64,000 nucleotides of DNA. Source: Fibrobacterota bacterium (GTDB lineage: Bacteria; Fibrobacterota; Fibrobacteria; UBA11236). The notes under the pieces were generated by a model. That model was not told the DNA's origin, did no database searches, and saw nothing but the letters and a program-made list of their open reading frames with translations. The position numbers and the translations under genes are program-made. The stretch lies in the NCBI GenBank assembly GCA_028287465.1, contig JAQBPO010000013.1:1-64000 (forward strand). The letters are read 5' to 3'. Shown here one piece after another: positions 25,542 through 34,329 of the stretch. How positions within the stretch are numbered: the stretch's first letter is position 1; each line of letters starts with the position of its first letter.

Positions 25542-26438
25542 ATGAGAAAGCCCGCCCTCTACTTCGCATCCCTGCTCGGCCTGTTGCTGGCCCATTGCGG
25601 GCCGGACAAGCTGGCCGGCGGCGCGGGCGCGGGCAATCCTCCCCTCGCCGACGTGACCCTTTCCTTCCTCGCGAGTTCCACGGCGGACGCGGGGCTTCCC
25701 AAGGCCGCGGCGCAAGGCGGATCCCCCGCGTCCGGACCGGGCTTGGCCAAGGCGACCGGAGGCCTGACCCGCAATGCGGACGGGACCTTCACGGTGCGGG
25801 ATTCCTCGGGAGCGGGAATCGTCCTCACCGCCATCGAGGTGGGGGTCAGACGTATCGATTTCGAGCTTCCGGAAGGCATCGATTGCGAACATGCCACGGG
25901 CACATCCTGCGACAGCAGCGAGGTTTCCGTGCGCGGCGCCTTCATCATGGATCTGATGACGGGCGAATCCGTTCCCTCCCTGGGAACCTTCCGCCTGCCG
26001 GAGGGATTGTACAAACGGGTGCGGCTGCGCCTGGAAGGGAACGACGGCGGGTCCAGCGGCGAATCCCATAAGGACGGCGCGGACGGGAGCGCCTCGGGGC
26101 CCAATATGGTGATCAAGGGACGCACCGACAGCGCCCGGGGACCGGTCCGGGTCTTCGCCTTGAAGCTCAACCTGAGCGAGGGCCTGGAATTCGAAAAGCC
26201 GGAAGGCTTCCGGATCGCGGCCGACTCCCTGAACAGCGTATTGATGCAGCTCGCCGTCGACGGCTGGCTGCGAGGCATCGATCTGATGGGATGCCTGGAT
26301 CCGGTCCTGGTTCCCGCGGACGGTTCCGGAGTGCAGAACCTGGAAGGGGACGATTTCTGCGGCGGGAACGGTCTGCGTCTGCGGCGGAACATCGAAGGCT
26401 CCGGCGAAATCGACAAGGGTGAAGACGACCATCCGTAA
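25542..26438 (+). CDS. DUF4382-like lipoprotein
   Basis: A 298-residue lipoprotein: signal with LLLAHC lipobox (Cys19), then GGAGAGNPPLADVTLSF; the GAGNP string is common in Fibrobacterota lipoproteins. The central region (LTAIEVGVRRIDFELPEG ... FIMDLMTGESVPSLGTFRLPEGLYKRVRLRLEG) has the outline of DUF4382 modules (domain L...LPxGxYxxIRL). A Ser/Gly/Asp-rich linker lies at about 165-185. It follows the TIGR02147 gene by 1 nt. The function is unknown, probably envelope-anchored. Confidence 0.75.
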   Translation: MRKPALYFASLLGLLLAHCGPDKLAGGAGAGNPPLADVTLSFLASSTADAGLPKAAAQGGSPASGPGLAKATGGLTRNADGTFTVRDSSGAGIVLTAIEVGVRRIDFELPEGIDCEHATGTSCDSSEVSVRGAFIMDLMTGESVPSLGTFRLPEGLYKRVRLRLEGNDGGSSGESHKDGADGSASGPNMVIKGRTDSARGPVRVFALKLNLSEGLEFEKPEGFRIAADSLNSVLMQLAVDGWLRGIDLMGCLDPVLVPADGSGVQNLEGDDFCGGNGLRLRRNIEGSGEIDKGEDDHP

Positions 26439-26516
26439 AGGCGTCCTCCCGAATCTCCCGATTCGACAGGTAACCGGCGCATGTCCTGATGCGCGAAAGT
26501 GTTACTTTTCCGCTCC

Positions 26517-28142
26517 ATGCCGAAAAAACCCGTTCCTCCCCGCCGGACCGGAAAGTCCCCCAGCGCGACTCCCAAGACCGTAAAGCCCCGCGTGGCCGCG
26601 CCCACGGCGGAGAACCCCAACCGTTCGGGCTTCAATCCCGGCACCTTGGACAGCAGCATCATCGCCCTTCCCTTGCTGCGCCAGTTGCAGCAGGATGGCG
26701 CGCCCCGCAAAGGGGCGAAACGGCCGAAGCCCCACGACATCATCATCGATCTCAATCTGGATTTCCCCGGCGGGCGCCAGGACGCGCGCAAGAAGGTCCT
26801 GGAGCGCCTCGCCGAGGTGCTGAAGGATTTGGGCGCCGATAAGGAGGCCAACCGGATCCGCGATCAGAAAAGCGACCAATACCTGTTCGGCAGCCTTGAG
26901 GGGGAGGTCATCCGGCAACTGGTGGCGCGGGATCGCTATCGCAAGGACGATAAGGATCGCCTGGTCGGGGCGGGCGCCGCCGAAGGGAAGATGAAGGGAC
27001 TCAAGAAGGATATCTTCCGATCGATCTACAAGGTCTGGCCGGATTTCCAGGTGCGGGCCTTCATCGATCGATCCATCCGCACCGTGAAAGCGGACGCGGC
27101 GCGCTTCTCCTTTTCCGCGGAGGGAACGGGAATGGTCTGGGGGGTGATGGACTCCGGCGTGCAAGGGGACCATGCGCATTTCCAGTTGCACGGCAACCTG
27201 GCGGTCAAGGATGAGGACGTCTGGCACAAGGATTTCACGGGCGGGAACGAGCCCCTGGTGGACGCCTTCGGGCACGGTACCCATGTGGCCGGGATCATCG
27301 CCGGCGAGGTGAAGGGAACGGAACATTGCGCCTTCGTCAAGCAACGGGACGAACAGGGCGAGGTGGCGTATTCCAAAATCGTATTCACCCAGATATCGGG
27401 AATGGCGCCCAAATGCAAGCTGGTGAGCCTTAAGGTGCTGGACGGAGAGGGCGGGGGACAGGTGAGCAACCTCATCGCCGCCCTGGATCACGTGCAGGAG
27501 ATCAACGCCCACGGACGCCGCCTGCGCATCCACGGGGTGAACATGAGCCTGGGCTACGATTTCGATCCGGAATGGTTCGCCTGCGGCCAAAGCCCCTTAT
27601 GCGTGGAAGTGGACCGCATGGTCCGCTCCGGGGTGGTGGTGGTGGTGGCCGCGGGCAATACCGGTTACGCCTACGTCAACGACGCCTTCAAGGGTCCGGT
27701 CGCCTCGGGGATGGATCTGAGCATCAACGATCCGGGCAATGCCGATCTGGCAATCACCGTGGGATCCACCCATAAGGACAGCCCCCATGTCTACGGCATC
27801 TCCTATTTCTCATCCAAGGGGCCCACCGGGGACGGGAGACTCAAACCGGACCTGGTGGCGCCGGGAGAAAAGATCCTGTCCTGCGCCGCGGGCCGGCCGC
27901 GCGCGGAGATCGAAGCCGAAACCGGTGGAACGTGCGAATATCGGGAACATAGCGGAACCAGCATGGCCGCGCCCCATGTCTCGGGCGTCGTTGCCGCCTT
28001 CCTTTCCGTGCGGCGCGAGTTCATCGGGCAGCCGGAGAAGGTGAAGGAGATATTCACCAATACCGCGACGGACCTGAAACGCGAAAAGTATTTTCAAGGC
28101 AACGGCCTGGTGGACCTGATGCGGGCCATCCAATCAGTATAG
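26517..28142 (+). CDS. subtilisin-like S8 serine peptidase
   Basis: A 541-residue S8-family peptidase with the complete triad: Asp in GVMDSGVQGDH, His in FGHGTHVAGIIAGE and Ser in HSGTSMAAPHVSGVVAAF, plus the Asn-containing AAGNTGYAY oxyanion region. No signal peptide is seen; the first about 75 residues are basic and Pro-rich, then a helical region (DARKKVLERLAEVLKDLGA) may act as a pro-domain or adaptor. The start is uncertain: ATG 26517 or GTG 26499, neither with a convincing ribosome site. The next gene (alpha/beta hydrolase) begins 15 nt after its stop, indicating an operon. Confidence 0.9.
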   Translation: MPKKPVPPRRTGKSPSATPKTVKPRVAAPTAENPNRSGFNPGTLDSSIIALPLLRQLQQDGAPRKGAKRPKPHDIIIDLNLDFPGGRQDARKKVLERLAEVLKDLGADKEANRIRDQKSDQYLFGSLEGEVIRQLVARDRYRKDDKDRLVGAGAAEGKMKGLKKDIFRSIYKVWPDFQVRAFIDRSIRTVKADAARFSFSAEGTGMVWGVMDSGVQGDHAHFQLHGNLAVKDEDVWHKDFTGGNEPLVDAFGHGTHVAGIIAGEVKGTEHCAFVKQRDEQGEVAYSKIVFTQISGMAPKCKLVSLKVLDGEGGGQVSNLIAALDHVQEINAHGRRLRIHGVNMSLGYDFDPEWFACGQSPLCVEVDRMVRSGVVVVVAAGNTGYAYVNDAFKGPVASGMDLSINDPGNADLAITVGSTHKDSPHVYGISYFSSKGPTGDGRLKPDLVAPGEKILSCAAGRPRAEIEAETGGTCEYREHSGTSMAAPHVSGVVAAFLSVRREFIGQPEKVKEIFTNTATDLKREKYFQGNGLVDLMRAIQSV

Positions 28143-28156
28143 ACAAGGAGCATGTC

Positions 28157-29551
28157 ATGGGCGTTCAATCCGGTTTCCCGTACTTCGAGGTGGAGTTCGA
28201 CAAGGACGGCGACGTTTCCGACGCGAAACAGGTCAAGTCCCTGAAGGCTGCGCTCAAGCCGGACGATCCCACCGATCTGATCGTCATTTCGCACGGTTGG
28301 AACAACGACATGGCGGAAGCCCGCCTGCTCTATTCGAAATTCCTGCAGAGCTTCCGCAAGCGCCTGGACGCGGGCCTTCCCGGCACCATGGATCGCCGGT
28401 TCGCCGTGCTCGCGGTCCTTTGGCCTTCCAAGAAGTTCGCCGATCACGACCTCATCCCCAGCGGCGCCGCGGGCCTGGGTTCGTCCATCCCCGACAAGGC
28501 CATCCTCGATCAGATCCAATCCCTGAAGGGATTCTTCAACTCCCGCGATGCCGACGCGCACCTCGAGAAGGCCAAGACCCTGGTTCCCAAGCTCGAGAAC
28601 AGCCCCGCGGCCCAAAAGGAATTCGCCGATCTGATCCGCTCGGTCGTCGATGCGGAAGCGGCGCATGGCAAAGAGGGCGCCGAGGACGCATCGTCGGATT
28701 TCTTCAAGCTATCCGGGGAGGAAGTAATGAAGCGCCTGGCCAAGCCCATTACCGTGCAGGGTACGGTAACCCCCCATGGCGGGGTGGCGGGCATAGGCGG
28801 CACGGCCATGGGGCATGGCGGACCCGCGGCGGGCCCGGGCATGGGCGGACCCGGCATGGGACATGGAGGCGCGGCCGGAATCGGCTCCTTCTTCGCAGGC
28901 ATCAAGGCCGCGGCCGGGAACCTCCTCAACTTCACCACCTATTACCAGATGAAGGCGCGCGCGGGCAAGGTGGGCACCCACGGGCTCATGCCCCTGCTCC
29001 GGGACATCAAGACCGTGCATGCTCCCCTCAAGCTGCACCTGGTCGGCCACAGCTTCGGCGGACGCCTGGTGACCGCCACGGCATCGTCCCTGGCCAAGAA
29101 CGAAACCAACCCCAACGCGGTGCCGGTGGATTCCCTGTCGCTCCTGCAGGCCGCTTTTTCCCATTACGGCTTTTCCGACAAATGGGACGGGACCCATGCC
29201 GGCGCCTTCCGCAACGTCCTGACCGCCAAGCAGGTCAAGGGGCCCATCATCGCCACCTGCACGGTCAACGATAAGGCGGTGGGCCTGGCCTATCCCATGG
29301 CCTCCCTGTTGGCGGGCCAGGTGGCTGCGGGCATCGGGGACAAGAACGACAAGTACGGCGGCATGGGGCGCAATGGCGCGCAGATGACGCCGGAAACCGT
29401 GAATGGAAAATTGCTGGCGTTGGGCAAGCCCTACGAATTCGCCGCGGGCAAGGTGCATAACCTGGTCGCGGACGAATACGTCAAAGGGCATTCGGATATC
29501 TGCGGGGAGGAAGTCGCCTACGCTGTCCTCGCCGCAATCAGTCGGACCTAG
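28157..29551 (+). CDS. alpha/beta hydrolase with Gly-rich internal linker
   Basis: A 464-residue lipase/esterase-like alpha/beta hydrolase. VISHGWNNDMAEA (about 37-49) is the oxyanion region and HLVGHSFGGRLVTATA (about 295-310) is the nucleophile elbow. Between them lies a striking Gly/His/Met-rich stretch (about 205-245; HGGVAGIGGTAMGHGG type repeats), probably a flexible linker or membrane-interacting loop. No signal peptide. AAGGAG at 28145-28150 supports ATG 28157 (28152 is out of frame). It is cotranscribed with the S8 peptidase and ends at a strong bidirectional terminator. Catalytic His may be in the C-terminal GKVHNLVADEYV segment. Confidence 0.8.
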   Translation: MGVQSGFPYFEVEFDKDGDVSDAKQVKSLKAALKPDDPTDLIVISHGWNNDMAEARLLYSKFLQSFRKRLDAGLPGTMDRRFAVLAVLWPSKKFADHDLIPSGAAGLGSSIPDKAILDQIQSLKGFFNSRDADAHLEKAKTLVPKLENSPAAQKEFADLIRSVVDAEAAHGKEGAEDASSDFFKLSGEEVMKRLAKPITVQGTVTPHGGVAGIGGTAMGHGGPAAGPGMGGPGMGHGGAAGIGSFFAGIKAAAGNLLNFTTYYQMKARAGKVGTHGLMPLLRDIKTVHAPLKLHLVGHSFGGRLVTATASSLAKNETNPNAVPVDSLSLLQAAFSHYGFSDKWDGTHAGAFRNVLTAKQVKGPIIATCTVNDKAVGLAYPMASLLAGQVAAGIGDKNDKYGGMGRNGAQMTPETVNGKLLALGKPYEFAAGKVHNLVADEYVKGHSDICGEEVAYAVLAAISRT

Positions 29552-29554
29552 AAC

Positions 29555-29597
29555 AACCTGACACGGAAAATCGTGCATCCCTTTTCCATGTCAGGTT
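29555..29597. terminator. bidirectional terminator
   Basis: Inverted repeat of 16 bp with one mismatch (AACCTGACACGGAAAA against TTTTCCATGTCAGGTT), 11-nt loop, located exactly between convergent genes (stops at 29551 and 29609). A-run and T-run flank the stem on both strands. Confidence 0.85.
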
Positions 29598-29608
29598 CGT
29601 AAGCCGCC

Positions 29609-30601
29609 CTATTTGCGTCCGGTCTTCCGGGCCAACGGCCTGGAGGCCACCTTCCCCTTGACCTCGACCTGTTCCTTGGCCTTGGACCGGGTTCCCGTTT
29701 TCGCTGGGCCGGATCGGGATGATCCGGCCACGGTCCTGGATGGTGGCTTGGATGCCGACTTGGTTGACACCCGTTGGGACCTTCCCTGTTTCCCCTCCGG
29801 GTTCGGCTTGATCGGCGCTGCATTACCCATGACCATGGCGGCCTGCCAGCTGCGTACCATTTCAAGATGGTCCTGCTCGTGTTCCTTGGCCTCTTCGATC
29901 CGATCCCCGAGATCCCCGACGCCCAGGGTGGCTACGAGGGCCTGGAGGAGGTTCCAACCGTCGTTGTCCGCCAACTCCGCGTTGAGGATGGCTTCGAGGC
30001 ATTGAGGCACCGTTGTCCTGGGGTCGGCGACGACCTGGACGAGGCCTTGCGAAAGGATGCCGGCGATATTGGCGCAGGGAGTCTGGACGGTGGGGTCGCC
30101 CCCGATCCCCACGATGGCCTCGCTGAGAAATCGGAAGTGCGCGCGCTCTTCATCCAGGATATGCTCCAGCTCATCGATGGCAGGGCCGCCGGGTTCTTCC
30201 CCGATGGCCTTGATCTTGCCGATCAGGGATTCATAGAGGCGGACTCCCTGGCGCTCGAAGGCCAGGCGCTCCCCCAGCTTGTCGAGAAGGAGGGAAACCG
30301 ACGTGTTACCCTCCTCCGCCCGGCCCGTCCGGGCCTGATCAATCGCGACCGGCCTGGAACCGATGGGGATCCGCTGCTCGAGGTACGGCTTACGGTATTC
30401 GGCCAGTTGCCTCGCATCCCCCTTTGGGCTGGGCGGCGTACGCTGGGCCTCCCGTATGACGTCCAGGGCGTCCTCGGGGGACGTGGAGGTTCCGGACCGG
30501 TTCATCATCCCGGCTCCGGTCTCTCCGGTCACGCCCGCGAATGCGGTATCGTACGCTTCCGCGCCGTTCATGCGGTTCGTGTTCTTCTTCGCCATGATCA
30601 T
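29609..30601 (-). CDS. ferritin-like domain protein with basic tail
   Basis: A 330-residue protein with a central ferritin-like four-helix region (about residues 100-245): ERLAFERQGVRLYESLIG, DELEHILDEERAHFRFLSEAI (E-x-x-H), EAILNAELADNDGWNLL and EAKEHEQDHLEMVRSW (E-x-x-H). The ligand pattern is that of di-iron ferritin/rubrerythrin-like proteins. The last 70 residues are a Lys/Ser/Arg tail (RSQRVSTKSASKPPSR, then KTGTRSKAKEQVEVKGK) suited to nucleic acid binding, recalling Dps-like DNA protection (inference). Its ATG overlaps the TGA of the other ferritin-like gene (ATGA), so the two are coupled. Confidence 0.75.
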   Translation of the reverse strand: MIMAKKNTNRMNGAEAYDTAFAGVTGETGAGMMNRSGTSTSPEDALDVIREAQRTPPSPKGDARQLAEYRKPYLEQRIPIGSRPVAIDQARTGRAEEGNTSVSLLLDKLGERLAFERQGVRLYESLIGKIKAIGEEPGGPAIDELEHILDEERAHFRFLSEAIVGIGGDPTVQTPCANIAGILSQGLVQVVADPRTTVPQCLEAILNAELADNDGWNLLQALVATLGVGDLGDRIEEAKEHEQDHLEMVRSWQAAMVMGNAAPIKPNPEGKQGRSQRVSTKSASKPPSRTVAGSSRSGPAKTGTRSKAKEQVEVKGKVASRPLARKTGRK

Positions 30602-31794
30602 GCCCCTTTCCTGGTCAGGGTGGCGGGAGGCGTCTTTTCAGCCAATTCCGTTCCGGCATTCCACTTGTATCCCGCCGAGACCGTGTCCGAGGGAGAGCCT
30701 TCGGAGTTCATCTTCTTGCGGTACAGGACCGAAGGCGAATCCGGGCCCTCTTCGCTTTTATCGATGAAATCCGCGCCCCGGGCCCGGAGGTCCACCTCTT
30801 CCTTGAGCACCTTGCGCACGAATTCCCGGTGTTGCCTGTACTCGATGGGTTCGGGCAGGGTGGCCGGGAGGATTTCCGCGAGGTCGCGCTTCTGGGTCCT
30901 CTTGAAAATGTCCATGACATAGTGGAGATGGCCCAGCTCATAGTTCAGGAAGCGTTCCCAGATCGCCTTTATCTTCGGGTTGGTTTCGTATTGCAGGCAG
31001 GAGAAGTAGTTGTAGACCTCGCCGGCCTCGTGCATGAGCCACTTCTCCATCCAGCCCTCGGTGGGGTCGATGATGGATTCATACTGGGTCACGTGCTGCT
31101 CCTCTATGGACGCGATTTCCGCATAGAGCTGGCGCGCCACCGGGTCCGCGAACATGGGCCCGATGGTCATGTAATAGTCGTGGGTCTGGTTCTCGCCCGC
31201 CATGATGGTCAATGCATTCAGCTTTGTGATGGGCGCGGCCTTGGTCCGATCATAATGCTTGCGGAGGTCGTCTTCGGGAGCGCGATGCTCGACCGAGGTC
31301 GGACGGCCGGGAAGGATATCCGTATAATTCTGGAGGATGTTGTTGGCGTCCCCGCCTCCGACCCGGTCGAACAGGGCCGAATAGCGGTACATATGATCGA
31401 AATCCTCCAGCAGGCCAAAGCGGTAGACCTGGGCCAGATAGGGATCCGGCTCATGCTGCGCTACGCTGGCGGTGACTTCTATGGCAACCTGTTCGAAGGC
31501 CAAGGTGGTCTCAAGGGGGGAGAGGTCGGACGGCAGCAGCCAGTTGACCATGGTTTGCTGGTGCTGCTCGATGCGGCGGACCCGGGCCAGGGCGAGCTGC
31601 AGGTCCTTATTCATGCGGGCGCAGGAATGGGAAAACCGGCCGGCTTCGGATTCGATCCCGTTCATGAGGACGATGCGCACCCGGGTAAAGGCGTCATCGT
31701 CCAATTTGCTGGTGGGGACCCGGACCATGTCCCGCCAGGTGAATTCCTGTTTGTCGAGGGGGATGCCTTTTTCCTTGAGAATATCCAAACCCAT
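30598..31794 (-). CDS. double ferritin-like protein, unknown family
   Basis: A 398-residue soluble helical protein. Two ferritin-like blocks are visible: residues about 75-140 (ETTLAFEQVAIEVTASVAQ, YRFGLLEDFDHMYRYSAL) and about 185-300 (YAEIASIEEQHVTQYES with E-x-x-H, MHEAGEVYNYFSCLQYE, FLNYELGHLHYVMDIFK with E-x-x-H). AAGGAG upstream fixes ATG 31794; the open frame further upstream to 32244 is antisense to nothing useful and overlaps the DUF2214 gene. Overlap with the next ferritin-like gene implies a stoichiometric pair, possibly a hetero-oligomeric iron or peroxide-detoxifying complex (inference). Confidence 0.7.
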   Translation of the reverse strand: MGLDILKEKGIPLDKQEFTWRDMVRVPTSKLDDDAFTRVRIVLMNGIESEAGRFSHSCARMNKDLQLALARVRRIEQHQQTMVNWLLPSDLSPLETTLAFEQVAIEVTASVAQHEPDPYLAQVYRFGLLEDFDHMYRYSALFDRVGGGDANNILQNYTDILPGRPTSVEHRAPEDDLRKHYDRTKAAPITKLNALTIMAGENQTHDYYMTIGPMFADPVARQLYAEIASIEEQHVTQYESIIDPTEGWMEKWLMHEAGEVYNYFSCLQYETNPKIKAIWERFLNYELGHLHYVMDIFKRTQKRDLAEILPATLPEPIEYRQHREFVRKVLKEEVDLRARGADFIDKSEEGPDSPSVLYRKKMNSEGSPSDTVSAGYKWNAGTELAEKTPPATLTRKGA

Positions 31795-31856
31795 GAGCGT
31801 CTCCTTGGTTTGCCGAACAAGGAAAAACACTTTTTTGGGGCCGGAAACAAGCGCTT

Positions 31857-32291
31857 TTAGCGGAGGCCGATTCCCTTGGCCATCATCACCGCCAGTAATG
31901 GAATCAGCAGCGCGATCGCCAACTCGATCCGCACCATCTTCAGGACCCCAGCGGGAACCGTCACCGATTCCTCCGGGTTCCCCTTCCGCTGCTTCAGGAA
32001 ATACATGGTGGGATAGATGGACATGAGTCCCACGGTCAGGAAGAACCCCAGCTTGGCATGGAAGACCGGGTTCTTCAGGTAGAAGGCCACTCCCTTCCCG
32101 TAATAGAACCAGAGCATCAGGCCCGCCGACAGGGTCGACAGCGCGCTCAGGCCGAAGACGAGATCGACCGAAGCGAGCCGGGCGATCTCCTTCCGCATGA
32201 GCGATTTCCGCAACAAGGAGTTCTCCACGATCAGGGTCCCGCACAGGATGATGATGGAAAGGAAATGGAGATAGCGGACCAGTATGGCCAT
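31857..32291 (-). CDS. DUF2214 family membrane protein
   Basis: A 144-residue integral-membrane protein with four hydrophobic segments (about 5-22, 42-62, 77-95 and 118-138) and the DUF2214 signatures LVRYLHFLSIIILCGTLIVE and YGKGVAFYLKNPVFHAKLGFF. Conserved His9 and His79 within or next to membrane helices could bind haem or metal, as proposed for related cytochrome-b561-like families (inference). AAGGAG precedes ATG 32291. It is 62 nt upstream of the ferritin-like gene and in the same leftward run, so redox or iron-linked work is plausible. Confidence 0.85.
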   Translation of the reverse strand: MAILVRYLHFLSIIILCGTLIVENSLLRKSLMRKEIARLASVDLVFGLSALSTLSAGLMLWFYYGKGVAFYLKNPVFHAKLGFFLTVGLMSIYPTMYFLKQRKGNPEESVTVPAGVLKMVRIELAIALLIPLLAVMMAKGIGLR

Positions 32292-32322
32292 GGGGCTCCT
32301 TGTTATGCTTCGCTTCCGGGAC

Positions 32323-33060
32323 TCAGCGGGGCTGGTTCATGCGCTCGAACATCGTATCCAGCTGATCCCGCGAGGCCCAGCTGGCTTCCGCGGCCATGCC
32401 GTAGGCCGCCTCCTCGGCGCCATCCTTCAACTGCTCCCAGATGGAATCGGCGAATTCATCGATCGGGGCGCCGAACTTGTGCAGGCCCACGCCGCCAAGA
32501 TCCGTATCCACCGCGGGCGGGATCACCTCGACTACCGAAACCGGCGTGCCCTTGAGCTGATGCCGGAGCGAAAGGGTGAAGGAATGCAGGGCGGCCTTGG
32601 TGGCGGAATAGACCGGCACCATGGCCAGGGGCGAGAAGGACAGGCCGGACGTCACGTTGACGATGGCCGCTTCCTTCTGCTTCAGGAAATGCGGGATGAA
32701 CAGGGTCGACAGATGGATGGGCGCTTCCAGGTTGATGATCAACTCGTTCCGGATGGCTTCCACGGAAGGGGAGGACGCGAGGGCGATGCGCTGCTGGATC
32801 CCGGCGTTGTTGACCAGGACATTGAGGGTGGGGAAATTGCCGGTGGCCCATTCCAAAAGGCCCTGCCGGCCCTGAGGGTCGGCGACGTCGCAGGCGAAGA
32901 TATGGAGTTCGGGGCGTTTCGCCCGGGCCTCCTTCAGCTTGTCTTCCCGCCTGCCGCAGATGAGCACGGTATTGCCCGCGTCCAGGAAGCGTTCCGCCAG
33001 GGCGTAGCCGATGCCGGACGCGCCGCCGGTGATGAGGACGGTATTCGATTCCGTTTTCAT
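32323..33060 (-). CDS. short-chain dehydrogenase/reductase (DltE-like)
   Basis: A 245-residue classical SDR oxidoreductase: nucleotide-binding TGGASGIGYALAERF, CGRREDKL (Arg suggests NADPH), NNAG, catalytic Ser in NVTSGLSF and YSATK (Tyr-x-x-x-Lys), then IPPAVDTDLGG. The overall pattern resembles DltE-type SDRs of unknown substrate. AAGGAG supports ATG 33060; the frame upstream to 33126 lacks support. Part of the leftward run with DUF2214 and ferritin-like genes. Confidence 0.9.
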   Translation of the reverse strand: MKTESNTVLITGGASGIGYALAERFLDAGNTVLICGRREDKLKEARAKRPELHIFACDVADPQGRQGLLEWATGNFPTLNVLVNNAGIQQRIALASSPSVEAIRNELIINLEAPIHLSTLFIPHFLKQKEAAIVNVTSGLSFSPLAMVPVYSATKAALHSFTLSLRHQLKGTPVSVVEVIPPAVDTDLGGVGLHKFGAPIDEFADSIWEQLKDGAEEAAYGMAAEASWASRDQLDTMFERMNQPR

Positions 33061-33133
33061 GATGTCTCCTTGAGGGCGGATTCCTCCCGCCGCCGACTGA
33101 TGTTCGCGGATCCCGATAAAGCCCAATAAAGCT

Positions 33134-34318
33134 TCATCGCAGCCGGTTGTGCAACCGGTTGCTCGATAAGCCGAAGCCCAGCAAGGCCGCCAAGGCGAAA
33201 CCCGCTCCGGTCATAAAGGTAGCTTGCGGCCCGATGCGGTCCCAGGCCAGTCCCGCGATTACGCTCGCCCCGATGGTGGCGATGCCGCCCGCCAGGTTGA
33301 ACAATCCGAAGGCCGTGCCCCTGAGCGAGGCCGGCGCCGCTTCCGCCACGAAGGCGGAGAAAATCCCCTGGGTAAGCCCCATCTGCAATCCCCACAGGGC
33401 CGCTCCCGCCCCGGCCATCCAGACCCCGCCGGCCTTGGCCAGGACCAGGTCCGAAGCGATCAGGGCCAGGATCCCGGCCGCCAGCAGGCCCCGCCTGCCG
33501 ATCCGGTCCGACAGGTAACCCGCCGGGTACGCCGTAAGGAAATACACGACGTTCATGACCATCATCAGGATGGGCGCGTCCGCCGCCGCCATCCCCGCCG
33601 ATTCCCCCCGCAAGAGCAGGAAGGCTTCGCTGAAGCGCGCCAAGGCGAGCAAGGAACCCAATCCCGTCACCAGCCAGAAGCCCGGGTCAAGCCGTTTCAA
33701 CTCCGATGCCTTGATGGGGTTGCTCGCCTTGCCGGTCCTCGCATGCTCCGGCTCCCGCACGCCGCCCGCCAATATCGCCACCGCCAGGAACCCGGGAATG
33801 GCCGCCACCCAGAAGACCAGGCGGTAATCCCCGCCCGTTGCCCGCATCAGGACCCAGGCCAGGACCGGGCCCAGCAAGGCTCCCACCGTATCCAGGGATT
33901 GCCGCAGGCCGTACGCGGCCCCGAGGATCTCCGGCGCGGTCACGTCCGCGATGAGCGCGTCCCGCGGCGCGCCCCGGATGCCCTTGCCCACGCGGTCGAG
34001 GAGCCGCGCACCGAATACGAGATTGGCCGTGGAGGCCAGGGCGAAAAGGGGTTTGGTCGCGGCCCCCAGGCCGTATCCGATGAGGGCCGGGACCTTGCGG
34101 TTGCGGAAGCGATCGCTGAGCGCGCCGGAAAAGATCTTTACGATTAGGGCCGTGCCTTCCGCCATGCCTTCGATGAGTCCCACGCGCGTGGCCGAAGTCG
34201 CGAGCACGGTGACCAGGAACAAGGGCAGAAGGCTGTGGACCATCTCCGAAGAAACGTCCATGAAAAGGCTGACCAGGCCCAGGGCCCAGACGGTACGGGG
34301 GATGCGGGATAGGGTCAT
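33134..34318 (-). CDS. MFS transporter
   Basis: A 394-residue major facilitator with about 11-12 hydrophobic segments. Seen are the MFS motif A-like loops (GALSDRFRNRKVPALIGYG and GYLSDRIGRRGLL) and the GARLLDRVGKGIRGAPRDALIAD segment typical of the bacterial subfamily of MFS exporters that begin TLSRIPRTVWALGLVSLFMDVSSEM. Substrate unknown. ATG 34318 is chosen because homology begins there; the frame to 34465 overlaps the SRAP gene. 11 nt separate it from the SRAP stop, so the two are probably cotranscribed. Confidence 0.9.
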   Translation of the reverse strand: MTLSRIPRTVWALGLVSLFMDVSSEMVHSLLPLFLVTVLATSATRVGLIEGMAEGTALIVKIFSGALSDRFRNRKVPALIGYGLGAATKPLFALASTANLVFGARLLDRVGKGIRGAPRDALIADVTAPEILGAAYGLRQSLDTVGALLGPVLAWVLMRATGGDYRLVFWVAAIPGFLAVAILAGGVREPEHARTGKASNPIKASELKRLDPGFWLVTGLGSLLALARFSEAFLLLRGESAGMAAADAPILMMVMNVVYFLTAYPAGYLSDRIGRRGLLAAGILALIASDLVLAKAGGVWMAGAGAALWGLQMGLTQGIFSAFVAEAAPASLRGTAFGLFNLAGGIATIGASVIAGLAWDRIGPQATFMTGAGFALAALLGFGLSSNRLHNRLR

Positions 34319-34329
34319 GGGATCGGGGC

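Noticed and set aside
21192-29551. Contractile injection or type VI secretion locus
   Set aside because: The metalloprotease-like, peptidase and lipase-like genes recall effector neighbourhoods, but no sheath, tube, VgrG, PAAR or ATPase gene is visible.
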